Positions 35,166 to 47,429 of a DNA stretch of 64,000 nt are shown here, in pieces. The position numbers and the translations under genes are program-made. The stretch is from NCBI RefSeq assembly GCF_024139115.2, contig NC_085141.1:166304908-166368907 (forward strand), read 5' to 3'. The stretch is from Armigeres subalbatus (Eukaryota; Arthropoda; Insecta; Diptera; Culicidae). Under the pieces are notes generated by a model that was given only the letters and a program-made list of their open reading frames with translations, ran no database searches and was not told where the DNA came from. Positions within the stretch are counted from its first letter, which is position 1, and each line of letters starts with the position of its first letter.

Positions 35166-37370
35166 TGCTTGGAATAAGTCAATGATGGAGATGATCCCTC
35201 CTTCAGAAATAGTTCTGCCGCTTTGTTTGTCCTTCCTTCCGAAAAACGTCTACCATCAGTCTTAAATTGTTAGAACATTTTCTCGATCTACTTTATCTAT
35301 GTGGAAAAAAAAACATCAAATAAGACTATCTCTTCCAAAGTTCTCAATCATGCCAAATGACCCATTATTTTGTTGCAGTTCAAAATTGTGCCAAATGACT
35401 TTATGCCAAATAACCAAAACCCCATGTACCCAGTGTTGGTACTCAAAATCATACTCACATCTAAATAATCGAGAACTTGTGCTTGAGCGAACTCACTTGT
35501 AATTCTGTTGTAATTTGTAATTCGATAAGTAATTTTTTGTTAACAAATTCAAAAATTTTCAATGCGAATAGCTTTAGTTTACTGTTTTTGTAAAGATCAC
35601 ACTGCAATCGAATGAATCGGAATCGTGCACAATTCTTCTGCCAATGAAATCGGCGAGTTTTAGCATACGCGTAAGGTACTGTCCATATGATTTGCTGCCA
35701 CGCCTGTGTAGATTTGAGTTGAATATTTCCCGAGTATTTTTTAACCTGATTACTACACACTCCGTAATTGACCAGAACAATCGTAATTGTACCGGGAGCT
35801 AATGGATGAAGCATTGGATTTGCTTTCCCACCTAAATATGCACAGTCATAGAGTTCTAGAGTTTCAAATCGTTGATAACGGCGATGTTGGCTACGGCTAC
35901 AACCCATCGGGAATAAGAATGATGATGTAGCCACGCAACAAAACTATTATCTATCCTTTTCCAGTTTTCCAGTTCTAAATTAACATTTAGCAATTTCAAT
36001 AATCATAGTGATCAGACAAATCATCTGTCGCGCCAACATTATAGAATAGAACGGTTACTAGAACATGAGAAATATGTAGTACAAATAAAAATTAGTAGAA
36101 TGAAACGAACATGGAATTGGGCCCACGACCTCCTGCATATAAAGCAGAAGCGGTAGCCATATGACCACCATCCAAAATAAATCAAATTTATTCAACTAGT
36201 CAACACTAATCGTATCTCAGCACATTTGTTATGTTTGACAAAAAAACGCCAACACTGCGAGGCGGATTATTTTACCGAATCCAATTAATTTGATCTTGGC
36301 TAAACTTTTCTTTTCAAAAGCAACCACCACTTGTAGCTGGTTTTATTTAGTTTATCTTTTCGCCACTGCCCCATTTCTCTCTGTTGCTGAGACTTTCGTA
36401 CCTCGGACCTGGCTCTATTATCATCTCATCAAGGAAGATTAATTTCACACAAAGTTTTTTTTTGTGATACAACTTCGTTCATCGGTTTTCTGAACCGGTG
36501 CATTTTGTTTTTTTCTGATGGCATTTTGAAAGGCATTTAGACAAAACTGAAGAGTTATGGCGGAAAAACCACCAAAAACGTTTCATGCCTTTCAGAGTGG
36601 ATAAACACAGCAACGACAAAGTAATATTCAGCAACAGTGGATGAAAGCGTTTTAAATGCAGCTTGCTACAAACTACCTAATTCCGAAGAAATTTTAACTC
36701 CGAACAGTGTAATGAATGAATTTATTTCATCAATGAAATTCTCGTTCGTTCTGCTGTGAAACCAGCTATGCTTGCAATGATCTTCTTTTCTCATTTGCCA
36801 TCCAGCTGATGTGTATATTCCCAGTTCCACTAAGCGAGGGATTGTAGCATACAATGAGACAACAAGCGTCGTTAATAACCTTGAGGGCGTATACTAATTA
36901 CGTGGTTGCCTACCTTAATGTCCCTTACTTAAAAATTTAATTGGTCTGATAAAAGTATCACTAGAACGACTATGTAGGATTGTGACAACCAGAAAATTCG
37001 TTTACGAAATCAATAACGCCCAATTGTGTAATATACTTGAAAAAGTTCGTCAGGCTGTTTACTTTCAAAGTTTCAACTGACAAAAACATTCAATTTACAA
37101 AAATACTGGTGAGAATTTCATAAAGTATTTGAACATGGGTAAGGGTGTGATACATTGTTATTACTATGGAATAAATATTCTGGATGAAAGCGGTCGTTAA
37201 AATCCATTGCAGTCAACTCCTGCAGTGTTCGAATGGTGCCTATTTAATGTTCATAATAACATAACAACTGTCTGACTATTGACTACTATCGCCTACATGT
37301 TCTGCGAACCAAAGCTTGAGGATGCGGACTTAGAGTGGTATTGAGGAGAGTATTATTCTGAACAGCTATA
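35166..37370. other. Unassigned DNA with one tRNA-like remnant
   Basis: A 157-residue minus frame at 35461-35934 has no recognisable family. At 36118-36175 the minus strand reads TGGCTACCGCTTCTGCTTTA then TATGCAGGAGGTCGTGGGCC, resembling an old tRNA-derived head (anticodon-loop-like TAT), too degraded to be a tRNA gene. Confidence 0.35.
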
Positions 37371-37552
37371 AGGTTCCCCCAAACACACGCGACGCGACAG
37401 TCGCGACGCGATTCTATCGCTTGGCGACAACGTTTCTGTCGCCATTGGTATAGAAGCGTAAATAGAACATTGCCTGCAGCGACCCAACGATAGAATCGCG
37501 GCGACTAGTTGTCGCCGTCGCGGCGATGAAATCGCTTAGGTCTGGGGGAGCC
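37371..37552. mobile_element. GC-rich MITE with AGGTTCCCCC ends
   Basis: AGGTTCCCCCAAAC on the left pairs with GTCTGGGGGAGCCT on the right, with TATA (or CTATA) on both sides as a likely target duplication. Inside, CGATTCTATCG is inverted at CGATAGAATCG, and the arms are built of GCGACGCGACAGTCGCGACG-like words. The GC content stands out sharply from the AT-rich surroundings. Confidence 0.7.
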
Positions 37553-37559
37553 TATAGAC

Positions 37560-39790
37560 TCTGGTAGCATTCGCCACATTTACTATCCAGTATTCACTGG
37601 GAGTTTGCTCGTTTTTTGTGCCGGTTGTGATGGTTCATAACGAAAAGATAGCGTGCTGTATCAGATGAGTTTCACGATTTCTCGATCTATCCAGATGTAG
37701 TGTAACATGAGGTGCGTTCCGTCCATTCAGAGTTACACGAGAAGTTAGGACAATGCTATTCATTCCGCAATAACATAATGCGATTTTGCTAAAAAAAATG
37801 TTTCAACATCGCTCCCAACGTTCCCCTATCAATGAAACAACAACCTGTCGAATTTTGTTGGAGGGGGGAATCCCCCGTGGCTTACGGTTGCAAATGAGTG
37901 TGCCGGACTGTAGGTAGCGAGCTGGTGGGATTTAACAACGTAATATCATCCCTAGCCGGAAGATTATTTTTCCATCAAATTTACCGCATTTATTTTTTGT
38001 TTTTGTTGAAACCGAAATATACAGCATTGTTTGAAGGAATGATAAAAATTTTGTTGGGCTGGAATTAATGCAATGACCAGAAACGATTCTCGATCAAACA
38101 TGATTTATTCGACTTACACAATATTGATGGAAATCTTGATAGATTTCACAGTAAGGCAGAGAAACAGCTGCTTGTGCAGCACACTCTATTCGCTTCCCCG
38201 ACCTTTATTGCTCAGTCATATTCTAGCCAACTGACTAGTTTTTTTTTTTTTGTAGGTGGGGAGAGGTGGCGTTTTGAGAATAATATGGCCACTAGACTTG
38301 CCCAGGAATCAACAAGTTGACGAATTCTACGGGGCACTTCCAGGGAATAAAAAATATAATAGAGAAACAATACATTTTATTGTAACATTACATAATAAAT
38401 CAGGAAATTGGTTTTGTTTCAATTGAAATATGATTCTTGAATTCTGAAAAGATGAGGTAAAAAGACAGAAGACAGTACCAAACATAATAACATGAGTATG
38501 CTGATTAAAATTAGTATGCATTCAATTAAAAATAATATTAACAAGGAAAATAAAATTTAAATAAATTAAAAATTTAAGCAAAAACAAAAATCTTGCTTAG
38601 GTCCTTTTGAAAAGTTAAGCGAGAAATATTCACCTCAATCGCTTGCTGCATAAGCTGGTGCATTAGATTTAGCAGTCAGTCAAAATGTAAACACCTCTGT
38701 TACTCTTTCGCTTTAGAAATCGGGTCGGTATGTCCGATTGAGCTCAGAACGGGTTAGAAACAAAGGGGTGTAAGCGATATTATGGTCAGATTTGCGCGAG
38801 TAAACTCGTTTGCATATTTGAAAAAAAAATGCATCACGCCTAAGGTTTTCGTGCTAAACAGCATGGATTTGACAAAAAAAAATCATTTCGCTCCAAAAAG
38901 CTTTTAAAATCAATTTGATGGTTATTTATTGTTCACACACGCGAGATTATCCATTGTTCTGTGCGACGACTGTCAACTCACTGTTTCAACCAGAGGAGCG
39001 ACATCCAATTTTTTTGCTATGGATTTTGACAAGTTTGCCTGTTCGTTCTTTTTTGGGTGATAAATTTATCCCCCAGTGTCAAATTACCCCAATACTGATT
39101 TATTTTGCAATAGTATGTGCGTGAATTTTGAATGTTTACGTTTTTACAGGAGAATATAATGCAAAACGCCCATACCACTCAATAATGCAATATGATACAA
39201 TCATGAGAAAATAGAGAAAAAATTAACGAATTATCAATTAAAACAATTTTACACTTGATTCCACGCTTCAAACTTAAGAATGATCAACTTATTTGCTCAA
39301 TTATTTGGAATGCTAGTTGCCCAAGGTACTGTCTATGCCTTTGTTCGTTTTATATCATTTTCTCCCTCGCAATTATTTATGTTGCATTCACAGTGCACTT
39401 GTATTGGTGATTCAGAAAAGATGTGACAAAGATGGCGTAGCTTGTCATCCCCGTGGATTCAACCAACGAAGCAAAACAAAAAAAAACGAGACGCTATTGA
39501 CCGTGTACCAAACCGTGGGCTGGCAGTCTATTACTATGGAGCATCTACGTCAACACGATCAACGTTAACAAGACCAAATCATTGGATGTCAACACGAACA
39601 ACCCTTCTAACTTTACGGTAGTCAGGCAAGCAGCTGAGAATTTCGAAACATGTCAATATCTTGACAACCAGTAAGCGTCGGATGGTGGAGCCAAAATCGA
39701 CATAGGAACACGGATCAAGGAGCCTAGTAAACTTAACTTAAATTCACTTTTATTTTCTGCTTTTGGTTTTACACATGGTATCACATAACA
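37560..39790. other. Unassigned DNA
   Basis: No transposon boundaries, domains or RNA genes were identified. Short frames (for example 38915-39124) have no family signature. Confidence 0.3.
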
Positions 39791-39792
39791 AT

Positions 39793-40462
39793 TACCGTGG
39801 TGCATCGAAATCCGTACACTTAAGCACCTTCGTATATGAAAAAGTCATTAGAAAATAGGAATAGCATGTAAATAAAACGTTTGTCATTGACACAGGCGCA
39901 TGAAGGCTTCTACTTTTGAAGTGTTTCACATTTACTCATTAAAAACTACGAAAAACATGATAAAATAATTAATTAAATCAACTACTCCTGACTCGAAATC
40001 CGTCCACCGTGGACGGATTTCGAATCAAAGGATCAAAATCCGTACAGCTATTTCTTAACTAAATATCTAAATTGAAACAACCTGATTGACTAAACTACCA
40101 CTGTAAATAGTTCGATATGCACCTTGAGAAGCGATCCCGTCGATTTGTATTCCGCTTATCTTCTGTAATGATTTGCAATTAGCAATTAAAACACAGTTAC
40201 TTTTGGTGCAATTATGCTCTACCCGAAAACAAGATGGCGGCACAAACTCCGTGTTTGGTGGGTGGAGATTTGTTTTTGATTTTTGTGGTTTAAATTTCAA
40301 AGCCTTCTTTCCAATTCTATGCCCTAAAAGCTTACTGTCAAGTATCTGAACAGAATAAGATTAATTATTCCTACATTAATTACCTTTAACCTCTCTTAAT
40401 TTATTGATATCTCATGAGGTGGACGGATTTCGGTGCTGTACGGATTTCGGTCCCGCACGGTA
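39793..40462. mobile_element. TA-flanked non-autonomous element with ATCCGTAC termini
   Basis: TA at 39793-39794 and 40461-40462 bound a 666-bp element. The left terminus CCGTGGTGCATCGAAATCCG then TACA pairs with the right end TGTACGGATTTCGGTCCCGC then ACGG over about 28 bp. The interior repeats the same word, including the palindrome CCGTCCACCGTGGACGG at about 40000-40020. A 77-residue minus frame inside has no transposase motif. Confidence 0.75.
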
Positions 40463-40800
40463 GTTGGCGAGGAATCCCATAGCGTAGTTGGCTACACGTT
40501 CGCCTTACAAGCGGATGGTCATGGGGTCGACTCCTAGGCCCTACCAAACAATTCTGTATAAGAATCTAACAATTACAAGCGAATGGTCATGGGTTCGATT
40601 CTCAGCCCCTCCACCAAACCCTCGTCAGTCGCCGGATGCGCAGCCCATGCGGTAGCGTATTCGCGAAGTCGAAGCAAATTCTGCTCTTCCCTCCTATGGG
40701 AAATCCCATTGCTATCTGTCAGAGTTTGAGTGAAACATGGCCGCCATCTCCTCCTCTCTGTTGCTCTACTGTAAAAATCCATAAAGAACTGTCATTGTTT
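40463..40800 (+). repeat. tRNA-derived repeat heads (two partial copies)
   Basis: GTAGTTGGCTACACGTTCGC then CTTACAAGCGGATGGTCATG and GGTCGACTCCTAGGCC (40483-40545) is tRNA-like, with an anticodon-loop-like TTACA (valine-like). A second B-box-like segment, CATGGGTTCGATTCTCAGCC, is at 40588-40607 and is followed by further repeat sequence. It is probably the head of a SINE whose later part is the repeat described at 40805-41150. Not a functional tRNA. Confidence 0.55.
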
Positions 40801-40804
40801 GTGT

Positions 40805-41150
40805 GAAGAATTTTGCTTCGACTTCGGAAATTGGGGAACGCGTCTTACCGTCACGGTTGCCTGATGACGACTGACAATTAGTTCTTCTCGGAGGCATTCC
40901 TCCAACGGACCCGGCTTAATGGCAACTGAACAATGCAACGAACATTGGATGCATGACATGGGCAAACGATCACAATCGACTTACGATGAGATGGACTGGC
41001 AACGACAACAATAATGGTAATGGAAATCTAAAAATAGATTCTGTGTGGATTTTGCTCAGCAGAATACCACAGTAGATCTCGGCACAGTAGCGGTTAAGTA
41101 ACACAGAGTGCTTAACAAATAATGAAAGTAATAAAAAAAAAGAATCTGAC
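40805..41150 (+). repeat. A-tailed repeat, copy 1 (SINE or LINE 3' end)
   Basis: Matches 41490-41775 across GGAGGCATTCCTCCAA, GAACAATGCAACGA, GATGGACTGGCAACGA, CACAGTAGATCTCGGCACAG and an A-rich 3' end. The A-rich tail marks a retroposed sequence. Two copies flank the inverted repeat at 41150-41320. Confidence 0.6.
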
Positions 41151-41320
41151 AAAACCTGTATAAGAACTGGGCATATGCGAAATCGTTAGATTCTTATATA
41201 AAAAATGTAAGCTCACAAATAAATATTGTTAGAAAAGCTTACAAAATTGTTAAATTCTTATACAATACTTGTAAAAGAACCTAACAATTTCGCATATGTC
41301 TAGTTCTTATACAGGTTTTG
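41150..41320. mobile_element. Inverted-repeat MITE with CAAAACCTGTATAAGAAC ends
   Basis: CAAAACCTGTATAAGAACTG then GGCATATGCGAAATCGTTAG (41150-41189) pairs with the complement ending TTCTTATACAGGTTTTG at 41320. About 45 bp pair with small gaps. It abuts the A-rich end of the preceding repeat. Related ATTCTTATACAAAATTGTTA words continue to 41350 and occur at 40550-40575. Confidence 0.65.
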
Positions 41321-41489
41321 GTAGATTCTTATACAAAATTGTTAGAAAAGCTAACATCCACCGGTTGGGTGTAGAAGTGTGCGTGATTCCGCTGTATTCC
41401 TCTTGAAGTGTTTGTGATGTTTTTGCTGCAATTGAATTACCACCCACTTTTATGTTATACATCCTACACAGTGACATTAGTGTTGGTGC

Positions 41490-41775
41490 TTTTGGTTTTG
41501 GAGAACTCAATACGGGGACAACTGGTTCATCTCGGAGACATTCCTCCAATGTTACCCGGATAAATGGCAACCGAACAATGCAACGATCATTGGACACACA
41601 ACATGGACAATGGACTCACGAGAAGATGGACTGGCAACGATAACAATAAAGAGTAATAGAAATATAAAAATATATTCTCTGTGGATTCTGTATAGCAGAA
41701 TATCACAGTAGATCTCGACACAGTAGCGGTGCCTAACAAATAAAAAAAAGGAATAAAAAAAAACAAATGGTTGGC
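41490..41775 (+). repeat. A-tailed repeat, copy 2 (SINE or LINE 3' end)
   Basis: Diverged partner of 40805-41150, same orientation, also ending in an A-rich tract. Confidence 0.6.
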
Positions 41776-41884
41776 CGAGTGGTGATTCAACTTTGATTTA
41801 TTGTTCTTACTTATTTATTGTATATATTCTATCATTTGGTCCTTAAAGAGGAACTAATTGTTATTAAAATTTGGTAACCTATCT

Positions 41885-42900
41885 ACCTATTTCCAAGGGG
41901 TGAACCGGTCCCAGATAGCCTGCTGGGCGGACGCCATGAAACGATTCCTTAACCGTGTTTTACACTCACCAAAGCGCTAGTTAAGTTCCTCGTTGATCCC
42001 TGCCAGACGGTGGACCTCAGAAGTTCGTGTCCTAAGAGGGGTGTTCAAAATCATCCTCAGAAATTTGTTCTGTACTTTTTGGAGTTTGAGGAGATGGGTT
42101 TTAGCGCAGCTCTTCCAGACAGGCATGCCGTAATAGATCACGGGGAGGTTAATTGATTGTATATAGCAAGCCTATTTTCCAGGGACAATGGCAACCGGCG
42201 TTTGATAATGGTCTGAGTCTTCGCCTTGTTGGACTTTTGCCACGAGCGCTCGAATGAATTATCTCAGAGGTGTTATCAGGATGGTGTGGTGGCCCTCCAG
42301 CTCGTCGTTGGACCAGACGATTGTTGCTTTGCGTTCAGGTCTCCGGCGATGATGAACTGCCCGTGCCGCCGAGTGAGCTTGACCATATTCCTTCGTAGTT
42401 CGACTGACATGCCGTCGTCAACTTGTGTAGGACAGTAAGCTACGATGCACGAGACTACTCCGATGGAGGTAGTGACTTCCACTCCAACGGATCGATGATT
42501 TTGAGCTTGAAGTCCGGCAGCAGATGATGTTGCTCCGCAAGGCGATTGCCACTCCTCCCCCTCTGAAGCATGTTCGATGGAACCTCACCAGACTAAAACC
42601 AGAAATTGTTGCACTTACCTCGGCCTTCAGGTGGGTTTCGGTGATAAAAACCGCTTCAATCTCCTTCTGTTGAGGGAAATCGCTGAGCTCGTCGATTTTA
42701 CTCTTGAGCGAGCAAGCGTTTCAGTTTACCAGACCCAACCTAGAAGCCATTTTCAATGACGAAAAGGCCCAGAGTATAAATCTAGTCGAACCGGGATTTG
42801 CAGCTTCAAAGCCGAGCCGCAAGTTGGCTGAATATCGAAGCCAGCTGCTCCGGAGTGTAGAGCGGAGCGAAATCTTCTGGGGCTAGAGAATGCTCGTCTT
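41885..42900 (-). pseudogene. Internally deleted Jockey-clade LINE (ORF1 end, endonuclease, reverse transcriptase tail)
   Basis: Read on the minus strand: 42900-42760 resembles the end of ORF1. 42755-42270 is an endonuclease start and core (SLKSKIDELSDFLQQKE, FITETHLK, then FIIAGDLNAK, the GDxN active-site motif). 42180-41885 is the region after the reverse transcriptase core (YYGMPVWKSCAKTHLLKLQK, QNKFLRMILNTPLRTRTSEV, HRLAG). The catalytic reverse transcriptase motifs that should lie between are deleted. There are several frameshifts and stops, for example an in-frame stop just after the ORF2 start and a TAG near 41980. The segment order and wording fit Jockey-clade elements. Dead copy. Confidence 0.75.
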
Positions 42901-43019
42901 ACTGCCAGCGGAATCCAGGAGAATGGAACTGGGACCATACGCTGGAAGACAGAGTCGGCGGTGCTGAAGCTTAAACCGACGCAGCTGCTGCTGCCAGTCG
43001 CTTGCGCGGTTATAACAGT

Positions 43020-43700
43020 ACCTCCAAAAATTATCTTGTCGCAACCAAGTCAATCTGTATTGGATTCAAGGTCACTGTAGAATAGATGATAACGAAAAGG
43101 CCGATATGCTGGCGAGACTCGGATCATCAAGTCGGTTATTGCATGACCGGAACCTTTTTTGCAGCTTGTCAGCTTCTTCTCTTCGTATGGAGCTGAAGGT
43201 ACGGGAATGTATGAAAATAGAAACCAACTTCAGGAACACAACCAATGCCAGGCAAACGAAACGCTTTATCACTCCAAATGTTTCCATGACTCGCAACATT
43301 TTAGAACTATCTAAAAGAGACCTAAGCCCTTATACGTGTCTCATTACAGGTCATTGTCCGGGTCGATATCATTTGAAGCTTATAGGGAAACTTCAAAATG
43401 ATCTGTAACACTTCTGTGACATAGAAAAAGAAGATTCGGAGCATCTGTTATGGCATTATTCGGCAATTTTTTTAACAAGACGAAAATTTTTCACCAAGGG
43501 GCTTATAGAAACACTTGAGGTTGGTAGAATAAGTCCCAATTCTGTGTGCATTTCATTCGAAAAGCTGAGCCGTGTTGGGGAGAAGCTGTTAGTCAAACAA
43601 TGGCGCTCACTTCCAATAGCGATACGCCATAGAGACATACCTAGAAAAAAAGGAGGATATATTACAATAGATCAAAAAATGGTCGCAGTGATAAAAATAC
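43020..43700 (+). pseudogene. Broken second copy of the RNase H-bearing LINE 3' end
   Basis: Matches the copy at 23997-25055: VNLYWIQGHCRIDDNEKADM against VNLYWVPGHCGIEGNEQADM, then RFITPNVSMTR, TGHCPGRYHLKL, and the 3' UTR ATGGTCGCAGTGATAAAAAT with an A-rich end. An in-frame TAA at about 43406 and a lost zinc-cluster cysteine (EHLLWHYSA in place of EHLLCHCPA) show it is dead. It starts inside the RNase H domain, so it is more severely 5'-truncated than the first copy, and it abuts the Jockey-clade remnant. Confidence 0.8.
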
Positions 43701-43739
43701 CCGACAAGAAAAAAACGGTGGGATAATTGGAATCTCTCA

Positions 43740-44150
43740 ATGGGGAGCCGCGATGGCCGGATAGTTTACATCGTTGAGTACAGGAACATGGTTCTACTTC
43801 AGTGGGGTCCTGGTGGAAACCTTTTTCCGGATTTCCAGGGATCGGCCACCACCATCTTGTCGCACTCGTCAGTCGGATGGGGTTCGCAGCACTTGGCGGA
43901 TTGCCGACATAAACTATTGACTACGACAAATATACGTTGCTCTAAAAAAGCTGCTTGGAGGGGTAACCCGCGCCTCCAAGTGCAGTGCGCTTCGGCACCT
44001 TTCCCGCGACCGAGTCGGCCACCGAGTCTCCCGTGACGGGTTCGAAAGAAAATAACGCCAACCCGACGAAGCGAAAACGTAAACAAAGCGAACGAACGAG
44101 AAAAAAACAGCTTTTTTTCGCCTACAAAAAGCACGTTCGTACGCCCTGCT
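43740..44150. other. Unassigned GC-richer DNA
   Basis: Overlapping frames on both strands (98 and 118 residues) without a recognisable domain; probably compositional. It may be repeat sequence upstream of the LINE fragment that follows. Confidence 0.3.
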
Positions 44151-44159
44151 GTCACAAAC

Positions 44160-44565
44160 TACTCTTTAAAGAGACTAATACTGCTTTTGCGTGTTTACGC
44201 AATATATGGAGATGCAATCAATTTAGTCAACGCACTAAATTTCGAATGTTCGAAACTAACGTGAAATCTGTGTTGTTATTTGCCAATGAGATTTGATGTG
44301 TATCAGTAGAGATCACGCAGAAACTGCAAGTATTCATCAATCGATGTCAACGATTATAATTCGAACCTGGTTCACAACTGGATCTCGAATGTTGAGCCCC
44401 AATGACGATACCATCAAAGACCGATATTAACAGAAATTAGAGAGCGTAAATGCAGTTGGGTCGGCCACATATTATGAAAAAGCGGAGACGAAATCTGGAA
44501 GCAAGCGCTGGACTGAAATCCGGCAGGACATCGCAGCAGAGGTAGACCTAGTAGCGTTGGGCCTA
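44160..44565 (+). pseudogene. C-terminal fragment of another LINE reverse transcriptase
   Basis: Segments AFACLRNIWRCNQFSQRTKF, NVKSVLLFANE, CVSVEITQKLQVFINRCQRL, CSWVGHIL, GDEIWKQALD and NPAGHRSRGRPS follow the order found at the C-terminus of a widespread invertebrate LINE ORF2 type (conserved core: W-x-GH-x-L, ALDWNP, RGRP). At least five stop codons (for example after FANE and after ALD) and one frame shift break it. The clade is uncertain; RTE-like and Nimb-like are both possible. Confidence 0.65.
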
Positions 44566-47428
44566 TATACCCCTAAGGATGCTCAGAATACTTGAGTGAG
44601 TGAATGAGTTCACGGAATACCAAACTATTACAAAAATGCAATAGTTTCTTGTTTTGAAGCTACTTGTAAAAATTTATAAATTCTGCGTATTCATCATGAA
44701 ACCAAAACCACTTATATGTCACTACCGAGAAAGTCAGAAAAATCTGATCAAAACTGTACTAGGCCTTTGATACCGTAGAATGCATTTTTCATATCCTTTT
44801 TCACGTAGAGCTTCGAGTGGCAGCGACAGAGTAACTACAGTAGGGCGGATATCATCGAAAATTATTTCTGAACTAATTAAATAGAACAGATACCCTAATT
44901 CGAAAAGAGACCCATTCCACCTAATTGCTTTTAATTTCGCTCAATCGGGAAATAATTTTGGTCAATTATAAGGCAAACGATATTTAGAAAAGTTACTTGA
45001 GATGATACAAAATCAAGAAATGGTCAATCAAAATGGCCATTGGTCACTCAAGCTGACGAATGATTACGCGAACCCTTTTATTGACATTAGAATCAGAGTA
45101 TTGTGGGTTACGTCTAATGTGAACAAATCGTTGGATGTCATACGATGTGCTTTACTACTGAAGCACATCGGATGTCATACTTATTTATTTAAAATGGTTA
45201 TGCAACGATTTTTGGCTCAAACAAGAAAAGCTTTATAGTTCTAACTGATTATAATCAAATGTTCACAGTACTACTGATAGAGAAACTTTGAACTGTAACA
45301 CTTTCATTCCTTTGATAGAACCATTTATTTGGCTAGAAATGGAAAATTGAGAACAGACAGACATTTATGAAATGAAACAGATTCATCTTCCATAGTGCTT
45401 TTCGCACTAACAAGTCATTAAAGCTATCAGTGAATGTCATTAAATTCCGTATTTAAGCTGCACGTGGCTCGCCACAGTGTAATACATATTTCGCAATAGA
45501 GCTGAAACAAATGGCAAGTTCTCCCACCTTTGTAAACGCTGCAAAATAGCAGAAAATAAAACAAACCATAACCAGGTACTGGCAAGTTGCTTTGTGTATA
45601 TACACAGTTAGTGTGACGGCAGAAAGAAGAACAAACGGTTTCCGCTGAATGGTACATACATACATAGGTAGGCACAATTCAAAGCCCGCCAAGTCCAGTT
45701 AGGAGGTTTCACAGGTTCCAACCGACGACGACGGACGAAGACGTTGTTGCAAGCACCAACCTACTAAACCGATTCTCGCTTTCAGTCACTGGCACACTGC
45801 TGAGTGCTGGCTGGTTTGTTCTGTGGGTTGCTTCAGCTACGTTGACTTGCCAGTCGTGTCGGTGGCGCCTTCCGTTCCGACTTCCCAGCCTGCCGGTTAG
45901 AGTTGACCGAGAGGAAACATCGCCGCGTATATCTGACGCGGCAAACGACGGCGTTTATTAAATTTAAAGTCTTCCTCCCACGGCTTAGTCAGTAGGAGCG
46001 AGTAGAAGACGCTCTGTTCTAGGCGGCGGTGGATATGTTAGTAGCTTTTTGTTGCTTCATTTTTGTGTTCTCGGGCTCATTCCTTTCGTCATTGATGTGA
46101 ATTGGTTGCCGCTACCAGCCATCGACGATGCCGAAGATAAAATTATGCGAGATAGTAATTGTCGGTTGTCTTTTTACGGAAACTGTGTTCATAGAATGGG
46201 AAGAACCATCGTAATTTGGTCTCGGTGCTGATGTTGGTTGTTGTGATCATTCATTGTTTGGAACAGAGTGGGTGAGAAATTGTCGACGATTGGGTAATGT
46301 TCACAATAAAATAAATCAGTTGCGAGATTTATGATTTTGGGACAACGGTTGTTGAATTATAAAGAAGAAAGTCTATCGAATTGTTGTAGGGTCGAAAAAT
46401 GTTTTTGCACAAGAAAGATACATTTCCTCCATAATCAAGCTCTGACCAATCACGGAGTAGCAACCATAGATATTTACAGTCATCCCAAGTTAACCTAACT
46501 TAAAAAGATACATTTTTATTCCATTATGCTTCTCATCATTGATTAGGTAGCCAAGAAGTTTACCCCCTGTTATCGCTGCGTCTTATGAACAGGACATCTT
46601 TTATGAATGTGCATTCAAATTAGCCTATGAAATGGCAGTTGATTATGCTTTAACACGTTGGACATTTGCGCATCACTGTTTTTTTTTATGTTTGAAGATA
46701 TGATAGCTCCCTTATGAAAAAATAAACAGACAACCCAAAAGCTACGCTTTTGATACTTTAGAGCTTTCACACAGATAGATAATTGCGAATTAACTCTTAG
46801 GTCAAGAGGTCTAGTCATTGCATTGGTTGGCTGTTAAATTGTTGGTTGCAAAAAACGTCATCTCTGTAGCACTCAACACACGGGCCGCACAAAGGGATAG
46901 AATGTCATATCCGACCTCAACAGCATCTCGCCTCCGTGGAACCTCATGAGGCAGGCATTAAATACACAAAACAAACTGTTGCAAAAAGTTTTATTACAGA
47001 AAATTATAACTGATCAAAATGTAATTAGCGAAACTTTTGTCGTTTTTTTTAAGGACTATTCAAGTTTTCGATTATTCATAGTAAAGCGGCCCAAAACACC
47101 TTCATGTTTTACCCCACATTTGATAAACTCATTTTCGATATGCAGTATACTACCGACATACGCATATTTGTCCCATGTTAGCTGGGATTTTCTATATACA
47201 TGGGACAGTTATGCGTATAAAGGCAGCATAGCTAACGAACAAATCGATCTTCGTTGATTTCATCCAAGATTTTTTTCCGCCTTATAGGTTACTGCTACTG
47301 ATATGTGACCAGATTTAGAGCTTGAATGATCGAGGAGTTATTTATTCAGAGACCTGAACTTGAAGATTCTCCAAATCACATGGTAAATCTTTTGCCTTGA
47401 AAATAATCCTAAGTTATACAGACATAAA
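44566..47428. other. Unassigned DNA with a GC-rich island at 45690-46110
   Basis: A right end of the GGGTATCTGTTCC family (GAACAGATACCCTA) lies at 44885-44898. The 45690-46110 island is GC-rich with CGACGACGACGGACGAAGAC and an initiator-like TCAGTCA at 45783-45789, followed by GC-rich sequence to about 46030. It is the best candidate here for a host promoter and 5' UTR, but no coding start can be assigned. A motif shared with 32727 is at about 46455. Confidence 0.3.
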
Positions 47429-47429
47429 C

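Noticed and set aside
35461..35934. 157-residue minus-strand frame
   Set aside because: No recognisable motif; overlapping shorter frames in the same region; could be chance. Left unassigned.
36118..36175. Candidate tRNA gene on the minus strand
   Set aside because: Only loose A-box, anticodon-loop and B-box resemblance; no closed acceptor stem; better read as a tRNA-derived remnant.
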